This document shows positions 8,171 to 17,500 of a DNA stretch of 64,000 bases, piece by piece. The first letter of the stretch is position 1, and every line of letters starts with the position of its first letter. The notes below the pieces were generated by a model. The model searched no databases. It saw only the letters and a list, made by a program, of their open reading frames with translations, and had not been told where the DNA came from. A program made the position numbers and the translations under genes. The DNA is taken from positions 2,170,001 through 2,234,000 of the forward strand of contig NZ_CP081903.1 of assembly GCF_020091405.1 (NCBI RefSeq), read 5' to 3'. This DNA comes from Bacteroides cellulosilyticus. Lineage in GTDB: Bacteria; Bacteroidota; Bacteroidia; Bacteroidales; Bacteroidaceae.

Positions 8171-9475
8171 TTAGTAATGAAGTGATTCCAATTCTTTTCT
8201 TACCAACCAGTATCCAACCTGTGCTTCGGATATGCCTTCAACCAGTTGATAAGGACATATAAATTGATCGTTCTGAATTCTTGAATCCATATAGTAGAAA
8301 GAACATGCACTGTCTTTCTCAAAATGTTTGGCATATTCCAGAATGTGGGTCGATATAAGGAATGAGCAATGCAAATACTTTCTGAGTAATTCGTTTACTG
8401 CGACAGAAGCTTCAAAGGCATCCTGTGCGTTTGTTCCGCGAAACATTTCATCCAGTATTATCAGACATCGCTTACCGGATTTCGCTTTTTGAAGAACTTC
8501 TTTGATCCGTAGAATTTCCGCCATAAAATGACTTCTGCCATCGCGCAGGGAGTCCGGGAGGTTGATTGAAGTATAGATTCCATCAAAAACAGGACAGGTC
8601 ATTGAACGGGCTGGAACCGGTAATCCGCAGTGCGCCAGCCATACAGCGATTGTGATGGCTTTGAGGGTTGTTGATTTACCGGCCATATTGGAGCCTGTAA
8701 GAATGCATATATTGCCGTTTGACATCTTCCAGTCGTTACTTCGTCCCTCTTTGGTGAACGGGTGTACGAAGCCCGTAATAGATAAATCCATCGTTTCTGT
8801 CATTTCCGGACAGCAGCAGAAACCTCTGTTGATTGCTACATGCTGTGCTGTGCGGCATACGTCCAGTATATAAATTTGAGAAAGTAACCCTCTGATCAGT
8901 TCAAAATGGATACAACGAAACAGGTAATCGTATTTGTCGATGGTATAGTTGGAGGGAGATTTCTCTTTATAGAGGCCGATAACTTCTTTCAGTTCGCTGC
9001 CATGTATAGTGTCCTGAATGCTTTGTGCTAATTCTTTCAATAGTAAAGGGGCATTTTCCAGAGTGTTTTTTCGCAATGTATCCAATCGGTTCAATAACAG
9101 GATAATTAAGGTTACACCCCGTCTGATGATATAGCGTTGAGCGTCGTGTCTTAATAAACGGTCGAATGCTGAAGTCAGCGACACTAAAATATTAGGTCTT
9201 CTGATCTGATCACGGTACTCCAGATAATATTCGATAAAGTCGAGCTCTTCTTCATCCAAAGGAAGTTCGGGTAACTCTTTCCAGGCTATCGCTTCTTGTC
9301 TTTTTCGTATGGCAGATATATCGTTCAGGGGAGAGGTAATCCAATCGAGCATCATGCGTTTTCCGTTTTTAGTCTCCGTTCCGGAGAATAAGGAGTAGAG
9401 GGGATATTCGTCATATATTCCTTCTGTAATGCTCAAATCTGCCTGCGTTTGCTTGTCCGTATCCAGATAAGTCAT
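8171..9475 (-). CDS. MutS-type DNA-binding ATPase (MutS C-terminal domains only)
   Basis: 434 residues from the ATG at 9475 (MTYLDTDKQTQ). The open frame continues 24 codons upstream, but those codons cover the promoter at 9499-9529. It has the lever/clamp helices and ATPase domain of MutS proteins: GTETKNGKRMMLDWI, the P-loop LTGSNMAGKSTTLKAI, PDSLRDGRSHFMAEI, the Walker B LIILDEMFRGTNAQDA, and the ISTHI switch. The mismatch-recognition domains of MutS1 (F-x-E) are absent, so it is a MutS-related protein, not the canonical repair MutS. A DNA-structure binding role (junctions or recombination) is inferred from the family. Confidence 0.88.
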   Translation of the reverse strand: MTYLDTDKQTQADLSITEGIYDEYPLYSLFSGTETKNGKRMMLDWITSPLNDISAIRKRQEAIAWKELPELPLDEEELDFIEYYLEYRDQIRRPNILVSLTSAFDRLLRHDAQRYIIRRGVTLIILLLNRLDTLRKNTLENAPLLLKELAQSIQDTIHGSELKEVIGLYKEKSPSNYTIDKYDYLFRCIHFELIRGLLSQIYILDVCRTAQHVAINRGFCCCPEMTETMDLSITGFVHPFTKEGRSNDWKMSNGNICILTGSNMAGKSTTLKAITIAVWLAHCGLPVPARSMTCPVFDGIYTSINLPDSLRDGRSHFMAEILRIKEVLQKAKSGKRCLIILDEMFRGTNAQDAFEASVAVNELLRKYLHCSFLISTHILEYAKHFEKDSACSFYYMDSRIQNDQFICPYQLVEGISEAQVGYWLVRKELESLHY

Positions 9476-9498
9476 ATTCTTAGGTATTACGTATAGCG

Positions 9499-9529
9499 CA
9501 AAAGTAGGAAAATAATTAGGAAGAACAAA
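9499..9529 (-). promoter_or_regulatory. promoter of the MutS-type gene
   Basis: A near-ideal Bacteroides promoter on the minus strand: TTTG (9526-9529), 19 bases, TACTTTTG (9499-9506). Transcription should start near 9492, leaving a 17-base leader to the ATG at 9475. Confidence 0.85.
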
Positions 9530-9550
9530 CGAAACAGATAAAAACAAGAA

Positions 9551-9580
9551 AAGCGGCTCTTGATATCAAGAGCCGCTTTC
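9551..9580 (-). terminator. pckA terminator
   Basis: A perfect inverted repeat, AAAGCGGCTCTTGA with TCAAGAGCCGCTTT, just after the pckA stop, with a T-tail on the minus strand. Confidence 0.85.
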
Positions 9581-9610
9581 GCATATATATCTAAACTGGG
9601 TTTATTCAGA

Positions 9611-11218
9611 TTAGAGCTTCGGACCAGCAGCAACCAGTGCTTTACCGGCTTCGTTACCTTCGAACTTAGAGAAGTTCTTGATGAAACGAGCAGCCAGGTC
9701 TTTAGCTTTTTCTTCCCACTTGCAAGCACATTCGTAAGTGTCGCGAGGATCAAGGATCTTCGGATCAACATTCGGCAATGCAGTCGGAACAACGAAATCG
9801 AAGAAAGGAATAACCTTAGTAGGAGCCTTGTCGATAGAACCGTCAAGGATAGCGTCGATGATACCACGAGTATCTTTGATAGAGATACGCTTGCCGCTAC
9901 CGTTCCAACCAGTGTTTACCAAGTATGCCTTAGCACCTGATTTTTCCATCTTCTTAACCAACTCTTCTGCATATTTAGTCGGGTGCAAGCTCAAGAAAGC
10001 AGCGCCGAAGCAAGCAGAGAATGTCGGAGTCGGTTCAGTGATACCACGTTCTGTACCAGCCAACTTAGCAGTGAAACCAGACAGGAAGTAATATTTAGTT
10101 TGTTCAGCGTTCAGGATAGATACCGGAGGCAATACACCGAATGCGTCAGCAGACAAGAAGATAACTTGTTTTGCAGCCGGGCCTTTAGATACCGGTTTAA
10201 CGATGTTTTCGATGTGGTAGATAGGATAAGAAACACGAGTGTTTTCAGTTACGCTCTTATCTGCGAAGTCAATCTTACCATCAGCAGCAACAGTTACGTT
10301 CTCCAACAGAGCGTCACGTTTGATTGCGTTGTAGATATCGGGTTCGCTATCTTTGTCAAGGTTGATAACCTTAGCGTAGCAACCACCTTCGAAGTTGAAT
10401 ACACCTTCGTCATCCCATCCGTGTTCGTCATCACCGATCAACAGACGTTTCGGGTCAGTAGACAAAGTAGTCTTACCTGTACCAGACAGACCGAAGAAGA
10501 TAGCTGTGTTTTCGTTCTTCATGTCAGTGTTTGCAGAACAGTGCATAGAAGCCATGCCGTTCAACGGAAGCAGATAGTTCATGTAAGAGAACATACCTTT
10601 CTTCATTTCACCACCGTACCAAGTGTTCAGGATAACCTGGATCTTCTCAGTCAAGTTGAATACAACAGCAGTTTCTGAGTTCAGACCCAGTTCCTTGTAG
10701 TTTTCAACCTTAGCCTTAGAAGCATTCATGATAACGAAATCAGGTTCACCGAAGTTAGCCAATTCCTCAGCAGTCGGACGGATGAACATGTTTGTTACGA
10801 AATGAGCCTGCCATGCTACTTCCATGATGAAGCGCAATTTCAGACGAGAGTTTTCGTTAGCACCGCAGAATGCGTCAACTACGAACAGTCTCTTGTTAGA
10901 AAGTTCTTTAGTAGCCAATTCTTTGCAAGCTTTCCAGCATTTTTCGTCAACAGGTTTGTTGTCGTTCTTGTATTCTTCCGAAGTCCACCATACGGTATTC
11001 TTGCTGGTTTCGTCCATAACGAAGAATTTATCTTTAGGAGAACGGCCGGTGTAAACACCAGTCATAACGTTTACAGCACCCAGTTCAGTTACCTGACCTT
11101 TTTCAAAACCTTCCAAACCCGGTTTGGTTTCTTCTGCGAAGAGTACATCGTATGAAGGGTTGTGAATGATTTCAGTCACACCCATGATACCGTACTTGCT
11201 TAAATCTAAATTTGCCAT
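9611..11218 (-). CDS. pckA: phosphoenolpyruvate carboxykinase (ATP)
   Basis: 535 residues, normal for the ATP-dependent enzyme. It shows the oxaloacetate/PEP region TGRSPKDKF, the kinase-1 P-loop [12 protein letters not shown], the kinase-2/metal region [21 protein letters not shown], and the C-terminal [13 protein letters not shown] adenine-binding segment. It interconverts oxaloacetate plus ATP with PEP, CO2 and ADP. In Bacteroides this enzyme mainly runs towards oxaloacetate during glucose fermentation, fixing CO2 on the way to fumarate and succinate (established knowledge). It is monocistronic, with its own promoter and terminator. The codon choice looks like that of a highly expressed gene. 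Confidence 0.97.
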   Translation of the reverse strand: MANLDLSKYGIMGVTEIIHNPSYDVLFAEETKPGLEGFEKGQVTELGAVNVMTGVYTGRSPKDKFFVMDETSKNTVWWTSEEYKNDNKPVDEKCWKACKELATKELSNKRLFVVDAFCGANENSRLKLRFIMEVAWQAHFVTNMFIRPTAEELANFGEPDFVIMNASKAKVENYKELGLNSETAVVFNLTEKIQVILNTWYGGEMKKGMFSYMNYLLPLNGMASMHCSANTDMKNENTAIFFGLSGTGKTTLSTDPKRLLIGDDEHGWDDEGVFNFEGGCYAKVINLDKDSEPDIYNAIKRDALLENVTVAADGKIDFADKSVTENTRVSYPIYHIENIVKPVSKGPAAKQVIFLSADAFGVLPPVSILNAEQTKYYFLSGFTAKLAGTERGITEPTPTFSACFGAAFLSLHPTKYAEELVKKMEKSGAKAYLVNTGWNGSGKRISIKDTRGIIDAILDGSIDKAPTKVIPFFDFVVPTALPNVDPKILDPRDTYECACKWEEKAKDLAARFIKNFSKFEGNEAGKALVAAGPKL

Positions 11219-11353
11219 TTCTTTTAATGATTTAAAATTTGGTATTTGGTTTATTAATCTCTTGCTAATTCTTTTTACCTTTATCTATCTCAAGGGGGGA
11301 AGGAAACCGGTATGAATTAAGCCATATCCGAACAGCCCCTTGTTTTTCGCGTA

Positions 11354-11381
11354 CAAAAGTAGTATTTTCTTTCGAAACAAA
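11354..11381 (-). promoter_or_regulatory. pckA promoter
   Basis: TACTTTTG at 11354-11361 on the minus strand fits the -7 consensus. TTTG at 11378-11381 is a possible -33 element, though the 16-base spacing is short. The predicted leader is about 130 bases long. Confidence 0.6.
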
Positions 11382-11508
11382 CACCCGATTAGAGAAATTT
11401 TTCTTTAATGAGAAGTCTTTTATAACTCCATAACAATATCTGCAAACTGAATGTTGCAAATTGCGCAAGAAATCGTTTACTTTGCGCATATAAATTCAAT
11501 AAACTATC

Positions 11509-12162
11509 ATGAAGATAATCAATTTTGCCGAAACAAACTCCATCCTGAACCAGTATGTTGCCGAGATCCGGGATGTACAAGTACAGAGCGACCGCCTTCG
11601 CTTCCGCCGAAACATTGAACGCATCGGGGAAATTATGGCCTATGAAATGAGTAAGGACTTTGCTTATTCTCAGAAGAATATACAGACTCCGCTGGGGATA
11701 GCACCCGTGCAAACTCCGGATAATCAATTGGTATTAAGCACCATTCTGCGTGCCGGACTACCTTTCCATCAGGGCTTTCTGAGCTACTTTGACGGTGCGG
11801 AGAATGCTTTTGTTTCTGCCTACCGAAAGTATAAGGATACGTTGAAGTTTGATATTCATATTGAATACATCGCTTCACCGCGCATTGACGGAAAGACACT
11901 GATTATTACCGACCCGATGCTGGCAACCGGCAGCAGTATGGAACTGAGCTATCAGGCTATGTTGACGAAAGGGCATCCGGCGGAGATTCATGTTGCTTCT
12001 ATCATTGCCAGCCGTCAGGCTGTGGAACACATTGCTAACACACTTCCCGCAGACAAAACTACCATTTGGTGTGCAGCCATCGATCCGGAAATTAATGACC
12101 ATTCGTATATTGTTCCGGGACTGGGAGATGCAGGAGATTTGGCATTCGGCGAAAAAGAATAG
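11509..12162 (+). CDS. upp: uracil phosphoribosyltransferase
   Basis: 217 residues, starting MKIINFAETNSILNQ. The PRPP-binding loop is IITDPMLATGSSM, the substrate loop is RAGLPFHQGF, and the uracil-binding C-terminus is IVPGLGDAGDLAFG, all diagnostic of Upp. It salvages uracil with PRPP to UMP. It is divergent from pckA. A TACTTTGC box at 11473-11480 is a possible -7 element. The inverted repeat at 12195-12274 follows as a probable terminator. Confidence 0.96.
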   Translation: MKIINFAETNSILNQYVAEIRDVQVQSDRLRFRRNIERIGEIMAYEMSKDFAYSQKNIQTPLGIAPVQTPDNQLVLSTILRAGLPFHQGFLSYFDGAENAFVSAYRKYKDTLKFDIHIEYIASPRIDGKTLIITDPMLATGSSMELSYQAMLTKGHPAEIHVASIIASRQAVEHIANTLPADKTTIWCAAIDPEINDHSYIVPGLGDAGDLAFGEKE

Positions 12163-12194
12163 ATACCAATAAAAAGTTTTCCAAATCTACCCTC

Positions 12195-12280
12195 ACTGCC
12201 CTCACTTCTGGAATAAATCAATAATAATTAGAATGTTAAGTGTGAGTGAGAGCAGAAAAAAGAGTGAGGGCAGTTTTTTT
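12195..12280 (+). terminator. long inverted repeat with T-run after upp
   Basis: ACTGCCCTCACT (12195-12206) and its exact complement AGTGAGGGCAGT (12263-12274) enclose a 56-base loop and are followed by TTTTTTT. The octamer CCCTCACT also recurs next to the arms (about 12190-12197 and 12282-12289), and GTGAG repeats occur in the loop. It works on paper as a terminator, but the long loop is unusual. Confidence 0.55.
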
Positions 12281-12388
12281 ACCCTCACTTTGTATCGTCC
12301 GGCAAACAAGGTTTTCTGTTGTTTTATATAAGGGGATATTCTGTTTATAATCAGTGAAATATCCCTTTTATCTAAGGGATAATCAGGT

Positions 12389-12476
12389 GTTGACCTTGGT
12401 TAACAGGCTTGTCAACCAAGGTTGATGGATCCGTTAACCAAGGTTGACAGACTTGTTAATCTTGGTTGACATCCAA
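12389..12476. repeat. tandem array, four units of 22 bp, palindromic units
   Basis: Units start at 12389, 12411, 12433 and 12455, each exactly 22 bp. Each contains a 16-base near-palindrome of the type GTTAACCAAGGTTGAC or its complement form GTTGACCTTGGTTAAC, plus a 6-base spacer (AGGCTT, GGATCC, AGACTT, ATCCAA). It lies in the gap downstream of both upp and the DUF3267-like gene. Confidence 0.88.
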
Positions 12477-12515
12477 TAAGGCTTAGTGCTGGATGTAAAA
12501 AGGTCTTGAGCATCT

Positions 12516-13124
12516 TTAATCATTCTTCCCGTAATTGCGTTTTATAATAGTGGCCTGAAAAGCCTTTTTACCGGCCAAGAGTAGGTCTTCGTCATCAAAG
12601 GCACGAAGGCTGTACCAGAAAAGGAAATCTCCCGTACCACCCAGAATACCGAATAATCCTAAAAAGAATATATTGGCTTCTCCTGTACAGAATCCATGGA
12701 TTGCAGGCATCACTCCCAATAAGATGCCCGGTAATAATAAGGATACCCGATAGAACTTCAATGGAATAGGACGAGTCAGAGAAAATCCTACTCCAGTCCA
12801 GTCAAAATGCCAGTGTAGGAGCTTTTTATCCTTTCCGCTAAACCAGTAAAGAATCCCTGCCTGGATTAGTATATAAAACACGAGGAGTAAAAATATGCAA
12901 AGCATAACTTGGGGACTACTGATTCCTTTTACAGCGGTACCCAATAAACGACCGGCACCATAGGATGAAGAGTCATCCCATACATAAGCAAACAGATAGC
13001 TGCCTGTCAGGAACAGAATGAAAAAAAACAGAAATCCTCTTATGTTGATAGACTTTGCCGTGAGTTTCACTTCCACTCCATCCGGGCGGTTGAATGGCTC
13101 CTTATTTGCTTCTTTCTTTTCCAT
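12516..13124 (-). CDS. membrane protein, DUF3267-like
   Basis: 202 residues with about four hydrophobic segments: near residues 29-48 (FLFFFILFLTGSYLFAYV), 74-96, 128-147 and 153-172. The C-terminal half (LLPGILLGVMPAIHGF, then GLFGILGGTGDFLFW and LRAFDDEDLL) resembles DUF3267 membrane proteins, some of which are described as zincin-like. The family's HExxH motif is not present: the expected place reads ILIQAGILYWF. If the assignment is right, this is a non-catalytic member. It is monogenic, with a TATCTTTG -7 box at 13152-13159. The function is unknown. Confidence 0.6.
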   Translation of the reverse strand: MEKKEANKEPFNRPDGVEVKLTAKSINIRGFLFFFILFLTGSYLFAYVWDDSSSYGAGRLLGTAVKGISSPQVMLCIFLLLVFYILIQAGILYWFSGKDKKLLHWHFDWTGVGFSLTRPIPLKFYRVSLLLPGILLGVMPAIHGFCTGEANIFFLGLFGILGGTGDFLFWYSLRAFDDEDLLLAGKKAFQATIIKRNYGKND

Positions 13125-13151
13125 AATTCCTTTTTACTGATTTCTACGCTG

Positions 13152-13159
13152 CAAAGATA
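13152..13159 (-). promoter_or_regulatory. -7 box of the DUF3267-like gene
   Basis: TATCTTTG on the minus strand, about 28 bases before the ATG at 13124. Confidence 0.5.
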
Positions 13160-13229
13160 GCAAGAGTATGAAATTAATTTAGGTTATCAGAATGTTATCT
13201 TTATGTTAAGATGGAAAGAAAAGTTTATC

Positions 13230-13237
13230 TATATTTG
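13230..13237 (+). promoter_or_regulatory. -7 box of the histidine kinase gene
   Basis: TATATTTG on the plus strand, 20 bases before the ATG at 13258. No clear -33 element. Confidence 0.5.
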
Positions 13238-13257
13238 CCTGAAATATAGAATGCTTG

Positions 13258-14475
13258 ATGAAAAAGTCGTATTATATACTTCTTACAATAACTGCAACAG
13301 CTGCTGTCCTGTACTTACTTGGAAATTGGGTAGGACGAAGTTTCGGACTGAACCGGCAGCAAGTGATACGTAATATCCACGAAGCTTACGGCCGTGCGAC
13401 GGATGCATTTGAAGCCGGACAAACTAAGGATCTGGCTGCCTTTTTCCGTAATGAACTGGATGAAGTGAATTTGAAGCGGATCAAGTTTCGCCTGGATACG
13501 GTATCTTTACACGGTGATTCCATCGTATTGAAACAGGATTTACGATATTTTTCTGATTATCGGAAACTGTTGGAGCAGCACTATACCTTTGTATGTCCTG
13601 TGAATGACGCTCAGGGAGTACATGCTTATATCCAGAATCTTCGTGCCGGGTTCATCGGCAAACTGCTTTATATGTTCTTCGGAACGATAGCGGCTTTGGG
13701 ACTTCTATTATTTGCCATACGTAAGCAGGTGGATATTATCCGCCGGCAGGATGAGTTGGCACGAATGCGTGAAGATTTCTCTTCTGCTATGGTTCACGAC
13801 ATGAAGAATCCGATCAGTTCCATCCTGATTGGGCTTAAAGTGCTTCGTAGTGGAAAGGTAGATAGTAAGCCTGAGAAGAAAGAAAAGCACTTCGATATAC
13901 TGGAGGCGGAAGCTCAACATTTGCTTGCACTGGTCAATAAAGTACTGACTATCTCTAAACTGGAACATGGACAATTATTGCTGGATAAGAATTGGATTCA
14001 ACTCCGTCCTATGGTGGATGAGCTAGTACACACGTTCACTGCTAAGGCAGAAAAGCCTATCACATTTCAGGTTGATTTGCAGGAAGAGGGAGCTTATGCT
14101 GATGAAGAGTATCTGAAAGAGGCTTTAAGTAACCTGATAGATAATGCTGTGAAATATTCTAAGGATACAATAGATATACAGATTACTTCCTGCCTTTCCG
14201 GACAGTATATTCAGATCAGGGTGCGGGATAATGGAATCGGTATTCCGCTTGCGGCTCAACGGATTGTATTTGATAAGTTTGAACGCGTCATTACCCGGAA
14301 TGAGGATGAGAAGAAGAAAGTATCCGGTTTCGGTTTGGGACTGAACTATGTGATGAATGTAGCCCGGGAGCATGGAGGGTACGTCAGTGTGGAGAGTATA
14401 GAAGGGAAATATAGCGAATTTACTGTTTCTTTGCCGTTGCCGACGGAGAACGAAGAGGCTAATCCGGAGGATTGA
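13258..14475 (+). CDS. membrane sensor histidine kinase, no response regulator beside it
   Basis: 405 residues from the ATG at 13258 (MKKSYYILLT); a TTG one codon earlier is less likely. There is a TM helix at about residues 5-24, an extracytoplasmic sensor segment of about 110 residues, a second TM at about 136-155, then HisKA with the phospho-acceptor His at about 180 (MVHDMKNPISS). The HATPase domain has N-box NLIDNAVKYS, G1 DNGIGIP and G2 GFGLGLNYV. It autophosphorylates on ATP and passes phosphate to a response regulator. No receiver protein is encoded next to it, so the partner must be elsewhere. The ligand is unknown. Confidence 0.92.
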   Translation: MKKSYYILLTITATAAVLYLLGNWVGRSFGLNRQQVIRNIHEAYGRATDAFEAGQTKDLAAFFRNELDEVNLKRIKFRLDTVSLHGDSIVLKQDLRYFSDYRKLLEQHYTFVCPVNDAQGVHAYIQNLRAGFIGKLLYMFFGTIAALGLLLFAIRKQVDIIRRQDELARMREDFSSAMVHDMKNPISSILIGLKVLRSGKVDSKPEKKEKHFDILEAEAQHLLALVNKVLTISKLEHGQLLLDKNWIQLRPMVDELVHTFTAKAEKPITFQVDLQEEGAYADEEYLKEALSNLIDNAVKYSKDTIDIQITSCLSGQYIQIRVRDNGIGIPLAAQRIVFDKFERVITRNEDEKKKVSGFGLGLNYVMNVAREHGGYVSVESIEGKYSEFTVSLPLPTENEEANPED

Positions 14476-14493
14476 TATTCTCTTGTCGTATAT

Positions 14494-14543
14494 GAGCGTG
14501 ACCGGACCTGTCTGTTTTTTTAACAGACAAGCCGGATCACGTT
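14494..14543. terminator. bidirectional terminator between histidine kinase and putA
   Basis: A long interrupted stem: GAGCGTGACCGG with CCGGATCACGTTC outside and CTGTCTGTT with AACAGACAAG inside, around T-runs. It sits between convergent genes and can serve both. Confidence 0.8.
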
Positions 14544-14554
14544 CTTTTAAATTG

Positions 14555-17500
14555 TTATTCTACAGGTGGCACATCCAGAATACTGCCATATCGATGGTAT
14601 TCAAATGAGATGCTTTGCTCTTTAATATAATGTATCAACTCTACACGTCCGTTTTTCACAGGTTTTGCCGTGGCAATGTATTTGTTTCTGCGAGCTGCCT
14701 CTTCATACATTTCCATCGGAATATCAGCGCCACAAGTGCGGATGCGTTCATAAGTCCTCATTGTTTTGAGGAATTCATCGAACGTTTCTTTCTTTAGTGT
14801 ACAACCGGTAGATGATAATGCAGTCGTGCGATCATCATTCGGGGCAAAGCTGATAGTCAGTGGTGTATGGCAGAGTTTTGCGGCAAGTGCGATCATTTCC
14901 GCTTCTTCGTTACTATCTCCCGGGAAAAGACGGAGCACCATATTCTTTAATGGCAGATAGCGGAATGCATTTTGTTCGCCATATAACTTATTGATATCCC
15001 GTGCATGCGCAAATTCTTCCTCATATACATGGGGATAACTTTGCTTGTAATCCGTATTGCTTTCCGGCTTGTCGGTAATCTTCACAAGGCAGGCGCAATA
15101 GTTTGGTCCGCCTGCTTTTACACCACCACCGAAAGCAGACAGTTTCATTCCGCCGAAAGGTTGGCGGTTGACAATAGCGCCTGTGATGCCACGATTGATA
15201 TAAAGGTTACCTGCCAGAATGGAGTTCTTCCAGAGTTTCTGTTCGTTCTCATCCAGACTTTGCAGACCGGAAGTCAAACCGTAGTCCAGGCTGTTTACCA
15301 ACTCTATTCCCTGTTGAAGATTGTCAATGCAAGCCACACTTAACATGGGACCGAACAATTCGGTGCGGAATGAATAACTGCCCGGTTTTACTCCCCATTT
15401 CACGGTAGGGGCGAGGATGTATTGCTTCTCGTCGATAAACTTAGGTGGAACCAGCCAGGACTCGCCGGGTTCCAGTGTGAGGGCTTGCAGTAACTTGTCG
15501 TTCCGGTTGGTAATCATGGGGCCTACTACATTACCGGCTTCCCATACACTGCCTACTTTCATACTGGTGGCGGCATCCTTCAGCTTATCCTGGAAGTTCT
15601 TGTCTTCGTATACAGAGCGTTCTACAAGCAGCAGGGAACATGCTGAGCACTTTTGTCCGGCATTTCCGAAAGCGGAAGCAACGATATTCATAATGGCATG
15701 ATCACGGTCGCCTGAGGCGGTAAGGATAATAGCATTTTTTCCACCGGTTTCGGCGGAAAGTGGGGTAGACGGGTTGGTACGTGCAATGCTTTGGGCCGTA
15801 TCCGTACCACCTGTCAGGATGATATGCTTGATAGCCGAAGCAGTGGTCAACTCTTTCAGTGCTTCACGGTCGGTAATAATGACTTGCAATGCTTCTTTGG
15901 GTACTCCTGCATCCCAGAAAGCCTTGGCAAATAGCCACGCTACGGGAGCGGCTACTGTTGCGGGTTTCAGTATCACGGTATTGCCACCGGCCAATCCGGC
16001 TACAATGCCGCCGATAGGAATGGCACATGGAAAGTTCCACGGTGAAATGACGAGGATTGTTCCTTTGGAGGTGATGTCCACATCATGCAGTGCGGCGAAT
16101 TTTTTCATTGTTGTGGTATAGAAGCGGGCGTAGTCAATACCTTCGGATACCTCCACATCGCCTTCTACCACTGTTTTACCTGTTACAGCACACATGCTGC
16201 CTATCAGGTCTCCGCGCATATCACCCAGGCGATTGGCTGCTTCGAACATGATTCTATGACGTTCCTCTAAAGTGGTGTTCCGCCAGCCTGCGGGATCTTT
16301 TTCTGCAATGCCGATGATTTGCTTTACTTGTTCCGTATTGGCTTGCGACATTTCGCAAATACATACTTCATCATTCTGGCAGCGGTCCATGTACTTATGG
16401 CGTTTTTCACAAACGATGGTTTCGGCTCCTATTTGCAGAGGAATGATTTCCGGAGTATCGCCGGAAGACTTTTTCCATTTGGCAAAGATATTTCGCACCC
16501 ATTCCTGATTTTGAGGCAGGTCGAAATCCGTATCCGGTTCGTTTTTCATCACGTCGGATGGAGGAACGGAAGAATATGGTAAAAGCCTGTTCTGCGTGCG
16601 CGTAGGAATATGAGAAACGCTGTCTTTCTTGTGATATGCTTCTTCAAACTGCTTTTGCAGGAAATTCCAGGTGTCGGTTCCCGGTTTCAGATTGAATGAG
16701 TGAGTGAGGAAGTTATCCGGAGCTGTATTCTCATCCATACGGCGTACCAGATAAGAGACTGCATTCAGGAAATGTTCATTTTTCACTACCGGTGCATATA
16801 GTATGATGTGATTACCCAGTTGCGACTGCGCGCGCCATACATGGTCGGCCATACCTTCCAACATCTCAAATGTCATATACTCTGAACTGTTGTTTTTCTG
16901 GCTTAACAGATAAGCGTAGGCTATTGTGAACAGGTTATGCGAAGCCACTCCGATGTGCAATACTTTTGCATTTTCGGGCAGCAGGGCGCGTTCCAGTATA
17001 TGCAGGTAGTTTGCATCTACTTCCGTTTTTGTGGAAAGTATGGGGTTGGGCCAGCCGCGCAAGGAAGAAATCACCGTTTCCATTTCCAGATTACAACCTT
17101 TTACAAGGCGCATTTTGAGTGGTGCACCTCCCTCTGCCACGCGTGCCTTTGCAAATTCCAGCAATTCCGTCTGGAAATCATAAGCATCGGGCAGATAAGC
17201 CTGTACAACGATACCAGCTGAATAGTCTTTGAATTCCGGTTTGCTTAGTACAGTTTTAAACAGGCGTAAAGTAAAGTGTGAATCTTTATATTCTTCCATA
17301 TCCAGATTGACAAACTTCGCACGTTTCACTCCGTTTTCATCTGTATGCGGGAAGTCTATTGCTTTTTGGTAGAGAGCGGACATGCGTTTCACCAGTTCCG
17401 GGAAACTCTCTTCATAATTCAAGGCATGCGTCTGGGCATAGATGCCGGATATCTTGACGGAGATATAGTTAATATCCGGAGCTTCCAATGCTTCCAGGTA

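Larger units (their letters stand above)
12163..12515. other. intergenic stretch between convergent genes
   Basis: 353 bases without a gene, between the ends of upp and the DUF3267-like gene. It contains the long inverted repeat, a short hairpin ATCCCTTTTATCTAAGGGAT at about 12361-12380, and the 22-bp array. Confidence 0.75.

Noticed and set aside
13258..14475. Naming the kinase rprX
   Set aside because: It is shorter than I recall for RprX and has no rprY-like regulator beside it, so a generic call is safer.
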